This document shows positions 24,609-32,771 of a stretch of DNA of 64,000 nucleotides, piece after piece. Position 1 is the first letter of the stretch; the number at the start of each line of letters is the position of its first letter. Below the pieces are notes generated by a model. It was not told the DNA's origin, ran no database searches, and saw nothing but the letters and a program-made list of their open reading frames with translations. This DNA comes from Pseudomonas sp. GD04091 (GTDB lineage Bacteria; Pseudomonadota; Gammaproteobacteria; Pseudomonadales; Pseudomonadaceae): NCBI RefSeq assembly GCF_029836165.1, contig NZ_JAOEBG010000026.1, positions 1 through 64,000 on the forward strand, in the 5' to 3' direction. The position numbers were made by a program, and so were the translations under genes.

Positions 24609-25238
24609 TCAAAGACTGATACCGACGTCGAACACGATGCTGCGCCCCAGGTTGCCGCGCAGGAAATCCGGCGCGTCCGGGTGGGCGAACAGCACCCGGG
24701 CGAAGGTCGGTCCCACCAGCGACAGCGACCGCCAGCCCTGGCGCAGGTACTCGGTGGGCGGCGGGAAATGGCTGTTGAGGTCGAGCACCTCGCGCTTGAG
24801 GCTGGCGAAGGCGATGATGTCCAGTTCGCTCAGGTCCAGCCCGCGTTCACGGTAGTTGTGCGACTTCTTGCGCAGCGTCGGCGCCAGCCGCACCAGCAGC
24901 TCCTGGGCACTGATCCGCCGTGGCCGTTGTTCACGGCGCACCAGCTGGCTCAGGGAAAACGCACTGCGCCGCCGTTGCAGCTCCTCGCGCCATTCGTCGT
25001 TGAGCCGGCGCCCCTCGTCGAGCACGAAGAACACCTCGAACGCCGCGTCGCGGAACAGCACATCCGGCGGCTCCTGGCCGGCCGGGGTGAAGTCCTCGCC
25101 GCGGTAGGGGATGTTCAGCCCTTGCAGCAGGCGCTGGCAGACCCAACGCTCGCGCTCCCATTTGCGGGCATTGGACAGGAACGCATTGGCTTGTTCGGCC
25201 TGGATGGTAAGCAGGCGCAGGTAGTCTGAGTCATCCAT
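24609..25238 (-). CDS. DUF1780 family protein
   Basis: This 209-aa soluble protein begins MDDSDYLRLLTIQAEQANAFLSNARKWERERW. It belongs to the DUF1780 group found in Pseudomonas. It has a mixed alpha/beta composition, with PPDVLFRDAAFEVFFVLDEGRR reminiscent of a restriction-nuclease-like core, though no catalytic role has been shown to my knowledge. The ATG at 25236-25238 was chosen over one at 25301. Confidence 0.82.
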   Translation of the reverse strand: MDDSDYLRLLTIQAEQANAFLSNARKWERERWVCQRLLQGLNIPYRGEDFTPAGQEPPDVLFRDAAFEVFFVLDEGRRLNDEWREELQRRRSAFSLSQLVRREQRPRRISAQELLVRLAPTLRKKSHNYRERGLDLSELDIIAFASLKREVLDLNSHFPPPTEYLRQGWRSLSLVGPTFARVLFAHPDAPDFLRGNLGRSIVFDVGISL

Positions 25239-25293
25239 GGGGACAAGCTTAGTCGCTAATTCATGACGGTAAGATGCTGTTTGTGCGTGGGAA

Positions 25294-25725
25294 TTAGCCA
25301 AGCACCAGCCATTGCTGGATCACGCCAAGCAAATGCAGCAGCCCGCCACCCAGGCAAATCGCCGAACTGACCGCGATGAAACGCCGGCTGCGCCCGGTGC
25401 CGGCCAGCAGCAGCGGGCCCAGCAGGCCACGGGCCAGGTACACCAGGGTGATGAGGCAGATCACCGGCAGCAGCAAGGGCAGCGGAGCGATCACGCCGGC
25501 CGCCGAGAGCGCGTAGGCCGCCCATGCCAGCAGCACCGCCGCGATCGCCGCCGTGACCAATGCCGGGTAGACGCGCCCTTGCTCGGCGGCCCGGGCCATG
25601 CGTTCGCCCGCGCCGAACAGGCGGTACCAGCGTGGCCCCACGACGATGACCGCCAGGTGCAGCACACCGGCGACGGCGCTGAAGGCCGCGCCGAGCAGCA
25701 AGGGGAGGTTGAATCCTTCAGTCAT
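25294..25725 (-). CDS. Conserved four-helix membrane protein
   Basis: This 143-aa protein from MTEGFNLPLLLGAAFSAVAG has four hydrophobic helices. WYRLFGAGERMARAAEQGRVYP lies between the first and second, and a GGGLLHLLGVIQQWL end follows. It is a conserved Pseudomonas membrane protein whose function I do not know. An ATG 18 bases upstream (25743) is an alternative start. Confidence 0.75.
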   Translation of the reverse strand: MTEGFNLPLLLGAAFSAVAGVLHLAVIVVGPRWYRLFGAGERMARAAEQGRVYPALVTAAIAAVLLAWAAYALSAAGVIAPLPLLLPVICLITLVYLARGLLGPLLLAGTGRSRRFIAVSSAICLGGGLLHLLGVIQQWLVLG

Positions 25726-25835
25726 GACGGATGCGTCCTGCATCGAAAGAGGGCCACAGCCTATAGCAACCGGAAGAAAGGGAGAATGGGTGTAGACTCA
25801 GGCATGTCCACAAAGCAGGCAGGGGTATTGTCCAG

Positions 25836-26519
25836 GTGATCAGCGCACAGGTCTTGTCCAGCACCAGCCTCACCCTTGGCTGGCTCGGTTACCTGCCCCT
25901 GCTGATCTGGGCCGCCAGCCGCACCCGCTGGGTCGAGCTGTTCACCGATACCCGCCGCCAGCACCTGCTGTTCGGCACCGTGTTCTGCCTGTTCGCGCTG
26001 TGGCTGGTGCGCCGCGACTTCGACACTGGCGTGTCGTATCACTTCATCGGCATGACCGCCGTCACCTTGCTGCTGGACTGGCCGCTGGCGATCCTCGGTG
26101 GCTTCCTCGCCCAGCTCGGCCTCTTGCTGCTGGGCCGCCAGGACCTCGCCGCGCTCGGCGTCAACGGCCTGCTGATCATCGGCCTGCCGGTGCTGGTCAC
26201 CGAGGTGTGCGCGATCCTGGTCGAACGCGCGCAGCCGCGTAACCTGTTCGTGTATATCTTCTGTTCCGGGTTCTTCCCTGCGGCGTTGACCGTGCTGGCC
26301 TGCGTGTCGGCCGCGCTGGGGCTGCTGTGGCTGGACGAACGTTTCGCCATGCCGGAATGGCTTGGCGACTTCGTCGGCTATCTGTGGCTGATGATGTTCC
26401 CCGAGGCGTTCATCAACGGCACCGTGATCACTGCCCTGGTGGTGTTCTGCCCCGAGTGGCTGGAGACGTTCAACCGCACCCGGTATCTGCAGGCGCCGTG
26501 GAAGGATGAAGAGAAGTGA
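25836..26519 (+). CDS. Energy-coupling factor transporter permease-like protein (CbiM-type)
   Basis: This 227-aa membrane protein starts at GTG (VISAQVLSS). It has six or seven hydrophobic helices, and SYHFIGMTAVTLLLDWPLAILGGF resembles the CbiM/NikM substrate-binding subunits that import cobalt or nickel. No other ECF subunits lie next to it, so the substrate and partners are unclear. It begins within 120 bp of the divergent membrane protein gene. Confidence 0.7.
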   Translation: MISAQVLSSTSLTLGWLGYLPLLIWAASRTRWVELFTDTRRQHLLFGTVFCLFALWLVRRDFDTGVSYHFIGMTAVTLLLDWPLAILGGFLAQLGLLLLGRQDLAALGVNGLLIIGLPVLVTEVCAILVERAQPRNLFVYIFCSGFFPAALTVLACVSAALGLLWLDERFAMPEWLGDFVGYLWLMMFPEAFINGTVITALVVFCPEWLETFNRTRYLQAPWKDEEK

Positions 26520-26571
26520 TGTGGCTGGTACCGGTTTGCCCCGCGATTGATTGATCTGGGCCTGTCGTTTC

Positions 26572-26820
26572 TCAATCCCCATCGTCGCGAGAATAGCGTG
26601 AGCGTTTGAACAGCAGGCGCTGGCCGACAAGCATGAACAACATCCCCCACAGGCCGCCATCGAGCTGCAGCACTTGCCGTTCGCCCAATTGGGAGCACGT
26701 GGTGATGCCGACCACCATGAAGATGACGTACACGGCCTTTCTCAACACTTTGGGACGGCACATCCAGTCGAGCAGCACGCCTGCCGCCAATCCGTAAGCG
26801 ATGAAGTACAGTTCTGGCAT
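26572..26820 (-). CDS. Small membrane protein, second gene of a two-gene islet
   Basis: This 82-aa protein (MPELYFIAYGLAAGVLLDW...) has two or three hydrophobic helices, including AVYVIFMVVGITTCSQL and LWGMLFMLVGQRLLF, and a basic tail (FKRSRYSRDDGD). It starts 13 bp after the stop of the upstream gene on the same strand. I do not recognise it. Its size and place would fit an immunity or partner protein, which is inference only. Confidence 0.6.
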   Translation of the reverse strand: MPELYFIAYGLAAGVLLDWMCRPKVLRKAVYVIFMVVGITTCSQLGERQVLQLDGGLWGMLFMLVGQRLLFKRSRYSRDDGD

Positions 26821-26833
26821 GTTGGCGTCCTGC

Positions 26834-27319
26834 TCAGATGACCAGCAGCAATGAGGATGACTGTGGTCCGATGCCGCCATGTACCCGCGCTGATAGCAAT
26901 ACCAGTACATCGCCTGCGTGGAAGGTAGGAATACTCGTCTTCGCTCCCCAGGAGGCAGCGCCCCCTGTCACAAGGCCAGCTGCAAAGCCTGCCGGGCCAC
27001 CCACAAGTACTGCCGTGGTTTTGCCTGCCAGGGCGCCGATAACATTGGTCACAGTGTGGCGCTGGTCGTTGAGCAGGTCGCCTTGCTGGCGGCTGAGGGG
27101 GCGGGAGACAGCGGCCCTCATATGGCAGGGAAGTTTCCCGGGCAGCATCCTGTCGGAGAGCTCTGCCACTTTTTCTACGACCTGATAGTGCGCTTTGTGA
27201 ATGAACGGCAGGCTAAGGGTACGCAGGTGGCAACATGCTTCGGGTTGAATGATGAACTCGCTTACGTCGAACACAAGGCCATGCGAGGCGATGACTTGGT
27301 AGTGCTTGTCGACGTGCAT
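26834..27319 (-). CDS. Hypothetical protein with glycine-rich hydrophobic segment
   Basis: This 161-aa protein begins MHVDKHYQVIASHGLVFDV. Residues about 95-125 form a glycine/alanine-rich hydrophobic stretch (GALAGKTTAVLVGGPAGFAAG, then LVTGGAASWGAKT) that could insert in a membrane. I do not recognise the family. The local base composition is lower in GC than the flanking core genes, and together with the downstream small membrane gene it splits a conserved run, suggesting an acquired islet. Confidence 0.6.
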   Translation of the reverse strand: MHVDKHYQVIASHGLVFDVSEFIIQPEACCHLRTLSLPFIHKAHYQVVEKVAELSDRMLPGKLPCHMRAAVSRPLSRQQGDLLNDQRHTVTNVIGALAGKTTAVLVGGPAGFAAGLVTGGAASWGAKTSIPTFHAGDVLVLLSARVHGGIGPQSSSLLLVI

Positions 27320-27447
27320 GCGCGCTCCCCTTCCTCAGCCCGTGAGGCTTTGATCCATGGGTATCGAACGATGCCAATGGATGGGGCGCGCGCCTATTCA
27401 GCTTGGTCTGATTGATCTGTATGAAACGTCAGGGAGTGAATCCAGCC

Positions 27448-27648
27448 TCAATGACGCGGCTCCAGATCCCCCGAATACAGCTCATCCTCGGACTCGTCCG
27501 CCCCTGCTATCTTGTGTTCCTCGGCCGCCCAGGCCCCCAGGTCGATCAATTTGCACCGGTCCGAGCAGAACGGCCGGAACGGGCTCTGCTCGCCCCATTC
27601 CACAGGCGCCCCGCAGGTCGGGCAATCAACGGTCATCGGCTGGCTCAT
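27448..27648 (-). CDS. yacG: DNA gyrase inhibitor YacG
   Basis: This 66-aa zinc protein has CPTCG at residues 9-13 and FCSDRC further on, the four-cysteine site of YacG. The acidic tail (EESEDELYSGDLEP-like) is typical. YacG binds GyrB and blocks DNA binding by gyrase. It overlaps coaE by 4 bp. Confidence 0.93.
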   Translation of the reverse strand: MSQPMTVDCPTCGAPVEWGEQSPFRPFCSDRCKLIDLGAWAAEEHKIAGADESEDELYSGDLEPRH

Positions 27649-28268
27649 GGCTGGCCTCCTCGCAAAGTCAGGTAAAAGTGGTGCAGGCGGTCGATCTGCT
27701 CGTGCAGCGATTGCAGGTCGCGATCGTTGACCACCACGTCATCGGCATGGCGCAGGCGCTCTTCGCGGGCCAGCTGGGCCTGGAGAATCGCCTGCACCTG
27801 TTGCGGGCTGGTATTGTCGCGCGCCAAGGTGCGTTGCAGCTGCAATTCGGTCGGCGCATCGATCACCAGGATCCGCTGGGTCTTGCGGTACTGCCCCGAC
27901 TCGATCAGCAGCGGCGAGACATACACCGCATAGGGCGTCTCGGCCTTGGCCAGGTAGCTGAAGATCTCCTGGCCGATCAGCGGGTGCAGCAGCTGTTCCA
28001 GCCATTGCCGTTGCGTCGGGTCGGCGAAGATCAGCTGGCGCAGGGCGCCACGGTCGAGCTGGCCATCTTCCAGCAGTACGCCGGGGCCGAAGCGCTCGAC
28101 GATGCTGGCCAGGGCCGGGCGGCCTGGCTCGACGACCCAGCGCGCGGCCTGGTCGGCATCGACCAGGTGCACGCCCAGCTCGACGAAGCGCTCGGCGGCG
28201 GCGCTCTTGCCGCTGCCGATGCCACCGGTCAGGCCGAGAATCCAGGGGGTGAAGGGCGCTGTGCTCAT
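27645..28268 (-). CDS. coaE: Dephospho-CoA kinase
   Basis: This 207-aa P-loop kinase has Walker A LTGGIGSGKS near residue 12. It phosphorylates dephospho-CoA in the final step of CoA synthesis. Its start overlaps the pilD stop by one base (ATGA), so translation of pilD, coaE and yacG is probably coupled. Confidence 0.95.
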   Translation of the reverse strand: MSTAPFTPWILGLTGGIGSGKSAAAERFVELGVHLVDADQAARWVVEPGRPALASIVERFGPGVLLEDGQLDRGALRQLIFADPTQRQWLEQLLHPLIGQEIFSYLAKAETPYAVYVSPLLIESGQYRKTQRILVIDAPTELQLQRTLARDNTSPQQVQAILQAQLAREERLRHADDVVVNDRDLQSLHEQIDRLHHFYLTLRGGQP

Positions 28269-29134
28269 CAGGTTCCAAGCAGTTGCAGGTAAGAGGCGAC
28301 TATTTCATCACCCCAGAGCAGCGCGATCCAGCCCGCAATGGCCAGATAGGGCCCGAAAGGCAGCGCCGCGCCCATCTGCGTGCGCTTCAGGCGCACCAGC
28401 GTCAGCCCGATCAGCGCCCCCACCAGTGAGGCCAGCATCAAGGTCAGCGGCAGGATCTGCCAGCCCCCCCAGGCGCCAAGCATGGCCAGCAGCTTGAAGT
28501 CGCCGAAGCCGATCCCCTCCTTGCCGGTCACCAGCTTGAACACCCAGTACACCGACCACAGGCTCAGGTAACCCGCCACCGCGCCCCACAGCGCATCGGC
28601 CAGCGGCACCAGCAGCCCGAAGGCATTGACCACCAGCCCGAGCCACAGCAGCGGCAACACCAGCACATCCGGCAGCAGCTGATGCTCGGCATCGATCAGG
28701 CTCAAGCCGATCAGGCCCCAGGTCAGCAGCATCACCGCCAGCGCTTCGACGCCCGGCCCGAAATGCCAGGCCACCAGCAGCGAGAGCAGGGCGGTGGCCA
28801 TTTCCACCAGGGGATAACGCGCACTGATCCGCGCCTTGCACCCCGAGCAACGCCCGCGCAACGCCAGGTAGCTCAGCAGCGGGATGTTCTCCCAGGCGCG
28901 GATCCTGCGCTGGCAATGCGGGCAGCGCGAAGCCGGCAGGCACAGGTCGAAGCGCTCGTGCACCGTCTGCGGCAGCCCCAGCACCTCCTGCGCCTCGCGC
29001 TGCCACTGGCGCTCGAGCATCACTGGCAGACGGTGCGCCAGCACATTGAGAAAACTGCCCACCAGCAACCCCAGCAGCGCGGCCAGGGTGAAGAAGAACG
29101 GCGGATGATCGATGACGAGGGTCCAGGCATTCAT
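28268..29134 (-). CDS. pilD: Prepilin peptidase / N-methyltransferase PilD
   Basis: This 288-aa inner-membrane enzyme cleaves prepilin leaders and methylates the new N-terminus. CPHC (71-74) and CSGC (96-99) form the zinc site of the cytoplasmic loop. The catalytic aspartates lie in SLIDAEHQLLPD and GFGDFKLLAML. It probably processes the pilins in this window and any type II secretion pseudopilins. It starts two bases after the pilC stop. Confidence 0.95.
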   Translation of the reverse strand: MNAWTLVIDHPPFFFTLAALLGLLVGSFLNVLAHRLPVMLERQWQREAQEVLGLPQTVHERFDLCLPASRCPHCQRRIRAWENIPLLSYLALRGRCSGCKARISARYPLVEMATALLSLLVAWHFGPGVEALAVMLLTWGLIGLSLIDAEHQLLPDVLVLPLLWLGLVVNAFGLLVPLADALWGAVAGYLSLWSVYWVFKLVTGKEGIGFGDFKLLAMLGAWGGWQILPLTLMLASLVGALIGLTLVRLKRTQMGAALPFGPYLAIAGWIALLWGDEIVASYLQLLGT

Positions 29135-29136
29135 GT

Positions 29137-30345
29137 TCAGATCAAGCTACCCAACTGGAAAATCGGCAAGTACATCGCCACGACAAGGCCCCCCACCAGC
29201 AGCCCGAGGATCAGCACGATGGCCGGCTCCAGCAGCGTGGTCAACTGCTCCAGCGCCTGGCCCACCTGCTCTTCGTAATGTTGCGCGGCCTTGTCCAGCA
29301 TCCTGTCGAGGGTGCCGCTGGACTCGCCGACCGCCACCAGCTGGCGCAGCAGCGGCGGAAACACCCCGTCCGCTTCCATCGCCTGCTGCAGGCCCAGCCC
29401 GTTGGCCACGCGCTGGCGCAGGGCCAGGATCGCCCGCTCATGCAGGCTGTTGCCGCTAACCGGTGCCACCGTGGCCAGCGCATCCAGCAACGCCACGCCG
29501 GCGCCATACGAAGTCGCCAGACTGCGTGCGAAGCGCGCCAGCGCCGCCTGCCCGAGCAGCGTGCCGAGCACCGGCACCCGCAGCCCCCAGCGCACCATCC
29601 ACAGGCGCGCCGGCAGATGGCGCCGATAAAGCGCCCGCACGCCGAGCCCCGACAGGGTTATCAACAGCACCAGCCACCCCACGTGATCGCCCAGCCCTGT
29701 GGATAAATCGATCACCCACTGGGTGAACGCCGGCAACGCCTTGTCGAAACCGGCGAACAGCCCCTGAAAGCGCGGCACCACCTCCAGCAGCAACAACGCC
29801 GCCACGCCAAGCCCCGTCAGCAGCAACAGCGCCGGATACAGCATCGCCTTGCGCACCTTTTGCCGCAGTGCCTGGCGCTTCTCCAGCATCCCGGCCATCT
29901 GCTCCAACTGCCGGTCCAGCGTGCCCGACTGCTCGCCCACCCGCACCAGGTTGCAGTACAGCGCATCGAACCACGCCGGATGGCGCTGCAACGCCTCCGC
30001 CAACCCCAGCCCCGCCGCCACGTCCTGCTTCAGCCGCGCCAGCAGCGTCGCCATGGCGCTGTCCACCGTGCTGCGCGCCATCACCTCGAACGCCTGCAGC
30101 AACGGCACCCCCGCCATCAGCAAGGTCGCCAGCTGCCGGCTGAACCCCGGCGCATCCGCCTTGCCCGCCCGCCGTGGCCAGCGCCAACGCAGCCCGCCCG
30201 CCAGCCGCACCCGCGTGGCACGGATGCCCTGGCGTCGCAGCCACGCCTGCACGAAGGCCGGGCTGCGCCCCGTTTGCTGGCCCTGTTGACGAACGCCGGA
30301 GGCATCGACGCCTTCCCAGGCATAGAGGCGGGTGGAAGCTGGCAT
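29137..30345 (-). CDS. pilC: Type IV pilus assembly platform protein PilC
   Basis: This 402-aa inner-membrane protein has two T2SF domains, each starting with a cytoplasmic helical bundle (FSRQLATLLMAGVPLLQAFE and FARSLATSYGAGVALLDALA) and three hydrophobic helices in all. PilC turns the motor's motion into pilin extraction. The ATG giving MPASTRLYAWEG matches the family. No pilB extension ATPase gene lies between it and pilA, unlike the pilABCD locus of P. aeruginosa. Confidence 0.92.
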   Translation of the reverse strand: MPASTRLYAWEGVDASGVRQQGQQTGRSPAFVQAWLRRQGIRATRVRLAGGLRWRWPRRAGKADAPGFSRQLATLLMAGVPLLQAFEVMARSTVDSAMATLLARLKQDVAAGLGLAEALQRHPAWFDALYCNLVRVGEQSGTLDRQLEQMAGMLEKRQALRQKVRKAMLYPALLLLTGLGVAALLLLEVVPRFQGLFAGFDKALPAFTQWVIDLSTGLGDHVGWLVLLITLSGLGVRALYRRHLPARLWMVRWGLRVPVLGTLLGQAALARFARSLATSYGAGVALLDALATVAPVSGNSLHERAILALRQRVANGLGLQQAMEADGVFPPLLRQLVAVGESSGTLDRMLDKAAQHYEEQVGQALEQLTTLLEPAIVLILGLLVGGLVVAMYLPIFQLGSLI

Positions 30346-30572
30346 GCGAGAGTCCCTTGCAGTGATGCGACAAGCCCCGTAACAGCTTGCCGGGCCCGTC
30401 CCCGGGCGCGTTTCCATGACGCTCACTAGAGTAGTTCAGCGAAGATGACGCCCTGCCGAGCAGGGGTGACAAAAGGTGTCGGTTCAGGCCTACTGCGCGC
30501 CTGCCGGGCGCGGCGCCCCCAAGATGAAACAGCGCCGACCGCGCCTCCATGTATTGCGAAGGAAGACCGTTC

Positions 30573-30983
30573 ATGAAAGGGCAACGAGGTATCACCCTGA
30601 TCGAACTGATGATCGTCGTGGCGATCATCGGCATCCTGGCGACCATCGCCATTCCCATGTACACCAACCACCAGGCCCGCGCCAAAGCCGCTGCAGCGTT
30701 GCTGGAGATCTCCGCGCTGAAGACGCCGATGGATGTGCGCCTGAACGAAGGCAAGGACGTGCCCGACGTCGCCAGCCTGGGCGGCCAACCGAGCACCGCG
30801 CACTGCGCGATCACCGCCAGCGGCAGGGCGGCGGATGGTACGGCCAGCATTGTCTGCACCCTGGCCGAAGCGCCGGCCAATGTATTGGGCAAGACCCTTA
30901 CCCTGGCACGCACCCAGGCCGGCTGGACCTGTGCCACCACGGTCGAGGAAGACCTCGCGCCGAATGGCTGCAAGGCGCAGTGA
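30573..30983 (+). CDS. pilA: Type IV major pilin PilA-like
   Basis: This 136-aa prepilin has leader MKGQRG and helix ITLIELMIVVAIIGILATIAIPMY, with glutamate at position 5. Four cysteines in the globular part could form disulfides. It is divergent from pilC and ends 58 bp before tRNA-Thr. Upstream there is no convincing sigma-54 site of the TGGCAC-N5-TTGC type. Confidence 0.9.
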   Translation: MKGQRGITLIELMIVVAIIGILATIAIPMYTNHQARAKAAAALLEISALKTPMDVRLNEGKDVPDVASLGGQPSTAHCAITASGRAADGTASIVCTLAEAPANVLGKTLTLARTQAGWTCATTVEEDLAPNGCKAQ

Positions 30984-31041
30984 AAGTGAGGTGAAACAGG
31001 GGTTTGCGTAACCGACACGGCAGTGGTACGTTGCGCAACAC

Positions 31042-31117
31042 GCCGGTGTAGCTCAGTCGGTAGAGCAGCGCACTCGTAACGCGAAGGTCGCAGGTTCGAT
31101 TCCTGTCTCCGGCACCA
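31042..31117 (+). tRNA. tRNA-Thr(CGT), integration site of the island
   Basis: This 76-nt cloverleaf has acceptor GCCGGTG paired with the 3' arm before CCA, D-arm GCTC/GAGC, anticodon CGT in loop CTCGTAA, T-loop TTCGATT and an encoded CCA. It resembles E. coli thrW, a known phage integration site. Its 3' part from 31069 is also the left attachment repeat. Its original terminator now lies beyond the element, at 44854. Confidence 0.96.
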
Positions 31118-31119
31118 GT
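31069..31119. repeat. attL, 51-bp direct repeat
   Basis: From CGCACTCGTAACGCGAAGG to CTCCGGCACCAGT this is identical, base for base, to 44761-44811. It covers the tRNA-Thr anticodon arm to CCA and two following bases. The bases just outside differ (G versus A before, A versus T after), so the repeat is exactly 51 bp. Confidence 0.95.
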
Positions 31120-31353
31120 AAAATCAAGGCTTTAGGTTAAATTCAGTTTTCGCAGTTCTCATGCATGACAGCAGCGTGACAGCAATTTGAGAGGGTTTTC
31201 TCTCGGCCTGACAGCTTCCTCGCGGTTTTATCTGTGGGTGTGTGGTGGGTGCAAATGGACGTCCCCAATCGCTGCCTGACCCGGAATCCGAGGTCATCTG
31301 CTGGTTAGACTCCATATGTCATCCTTTAACAAAATGGTGTTTAGGGTGTGGCA
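31120..31353. other. Left end of the element, non-coding
   Basis: This carries the paired TGACAGCA motifs listed next and a third, weaker one (CTGACAGCTT near 31209). It probably also holds the promoter of the rightward cargo genes; the stretch just before 31,354 is AT-rich. No convincing gene is seen. Confidence 0.5.
31166..31185 (+). repeat. Putative integrase arm-type site, left
   Basis: TGACAGCAGCGTGACAGCAA is two TGACAGCA motifs 11 bp apart. It differs at one of 20 positions from 44650-44669 near the other end, in the same orientation. Paired short repeats just inside both att sites are what tyrosine integrases of this class use as arm sites. Confidence 0.7.
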
Positions 31354-32277
31354 ATGAGTCGAGTACCGAAGCGGATCTACTGTTTCAGATTGATGAACCT
31401 CGCTGGTCATCTCGTCGACATAAGCGAGACGCTGATTGATATTTCGGACGCCCTCACTATCGGGCAGACCGAAATCCAACTCTTTGAGGATGTCATACGC
31501 ATCCAGCGTTTCCGTGACTCGCCCGCGGGGCGGTTGTACCACCTCACGCGCTACTCTCCAGGCACCTTTAACTCGACTTTGACGCCTAAAGCTGCCGGGA
31601 AGCAGGACAACGAAGGAAGTCTAGGCGCCCCAGCTGGCAAAGAGTTCAAGACGGGTGAAGGCTACGTACTCGTGAACGGCCATAACGTGCTGTTCTGTGG
31701 GCACGGCCTGACGCACCAAAAATGCACATCCTATTTCTTTCACCTGTTCAAGGGGCAGGGGCACGCCCTTGATCCTATAAAACTTCATCCGTCGAGTAAT
31801 ATCGACAAGGTCGCCCTCCTTAATGCCCAGGGGGCTAAGACCATTAGACTGAACGTAAACGCATACAAGCTCAGCTTGCCAGAAGCTGAAAAGGGCTGGT
31901 TCGGGCAAGTCATGTCCTCGGTTGGTGATGAGGTTCTGGCTCTCATTGGTAAGGATCCTGATCGCTCCCAAGAAAAGGCGCTTGAGAATATGACCGTCGC
32001 TCTTGAGATCGGGTTGGAGGGGAATTCTCGTGCAACGGTCGAGTCGAAAGATACAATCACCGATTTTGCGAACGAAGTTTTAGGTGATGATGACTCTCCC
32101 GTAGATAGTTTCACTATATTGACGCGAGACGGAACGCCAATTACTAGTGAGGATGTCAAGCTACACTCCACTATCTCTGTTGAGAAAAATGGAACCTCGC
32201 TAAACCATGTAAATGTCTGGGATGGTATTATCAAATACTACGGGCAGTTGGTTAAGCAGAACCTGCTGGAGCAATAA
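31354..32277 (+). CDS. Cargo protein of unknown function, first gene of a coupled pair
   Basis: This 307-aa soluble protein (MSRVPKRIYCFRLMNLAGHLVD...) has no membrane segment or signal peptide. The middle has a glycine-rich strand region (TGEGYVLVNGHNVLFCGHGL) and the C-terminal half is predicted strand-rich (DSFTILTRDGTPITSEDVKL). I do not recognise a named family with confidence; DUF6731- and KwaB-like proteins came to mind but were not verified. Base composition is lower in GC than the core. The TAA overlaps the next ATG by one base (TAATG). A GTG start two codons earlier (31348) is possible. Confidence 0.8.
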   Translation: MSRVPKRIYCFRLMNLAGHLVDISETLIDISDALTIGQTEIQLFEDVIRIQRFRDSPAGRLYHLTRYSPGTFNSTLTPKAAGKQDNEGSLGAPAGKEFKTGEGYVLVNGHNVLFCGHGLTHQKCTSYFFHLFKGQGHALDPIKLHPSSNIDKVALLNAQGAKTIRLNVNAYKLSLPEAEKGWFGQVMSSVGDEVLALIGKDPDRSQEKALENMTVALEIGLEGNSRATVESKDTITDFANEVLGDDDSPVDSFTILTRDGTPITSEDVKLHSTISVEKNGTSLNHVNVWDGIIKYYGQLVKQNLLEQ

Positions 32278-32771
32278 TGAAAATTGAATGGCGTCGTGTG
32301 TTCTTCTTCCTAGGCGCGCTTTTTGTCAGCTGCTGGTGCGGCTGGAAGGGGCAGCCTTTGATCCATGAGAGCGACGACGCCAGATCTATGATTACAGATG
32401 TCTTCGCTATACTGGCGGGCTTCCTTATGACGGTCCTTACTCTGCTCATTGAGCCTAAGCCAACGGCGAAAATTTGGAGGGAGGCAGCCTCCAAAAAAAC
32501 TACCTTTGTGAATCGTATCATTCGATATAAGTGGCTTTTCATGCTTTATTTGAGCGTGCTTGGTCTTATTTTTGCGTCAAACTTGCTCATGAAAAGTAAG
32601 GATCCTGGTGATCTTTTGATGTGGTTGGAAAGAGCTTATCTGTCGTTGGCTACGCTTGCTTTTATTATTTCTCTCACACTTCCGAATCAGCTAATGCAGC
32701 TCCAGGTTGATCGCTACAATGAAATGATCAATGAGAAAAAGAAGGGCTCAAATAATCAATCTGCCGATTGA
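32277..32771 (+). CDS. Four-helix membrane protein, second gene of the coupled pair
   Basis: This 164-aa protein has four clear membrane helices at about residues 5-22 (VFFFLGALFVSCWCGW), 36-58 (VFAILAGFLMTVLTLLI), 82-104 (WLFMLYLSVLGLIFASNLL) and 115-137 (YLSLATLAFIISLTLPN), ending in a charged, lysine-rich tail. It is translationally coupled to the 307-aa gene, so the two probably act together. A soluble protein with a four-helix membrane partner recalls the Kiwa defence system (KwaA/KwaB), but the gene order is reversed and homology is not established. Its 3' end overlaps the convergent recombinase gene by 16 bp. Confidence 0.8.
   Translation: MKIEWRRVFFFLGALFVSCWCGWKGQPLIHESDDARSMITDVFAILAGFLMTVLTLLIEPKPTAKIWREAASKKTTFVNRIIRYKWLFMLYLSVLGLIFASNLLMKSKDPGDLLMWLERAYLSLATLAFIISLTLPNQLMQLQVDRYNEMINEKKKGSNNQSAD

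Noticed and set aside
30427..30572. Sigma-54 promoter of pilA
   Set aside because: The only GG-N10-GC spacing found departs from the consensus at most other positions.
31124..31315. 63-codon minus-strand frame at the left end of the element
   Set aside because: It overlaps the putative arm site and attL edge and shows no coding features.
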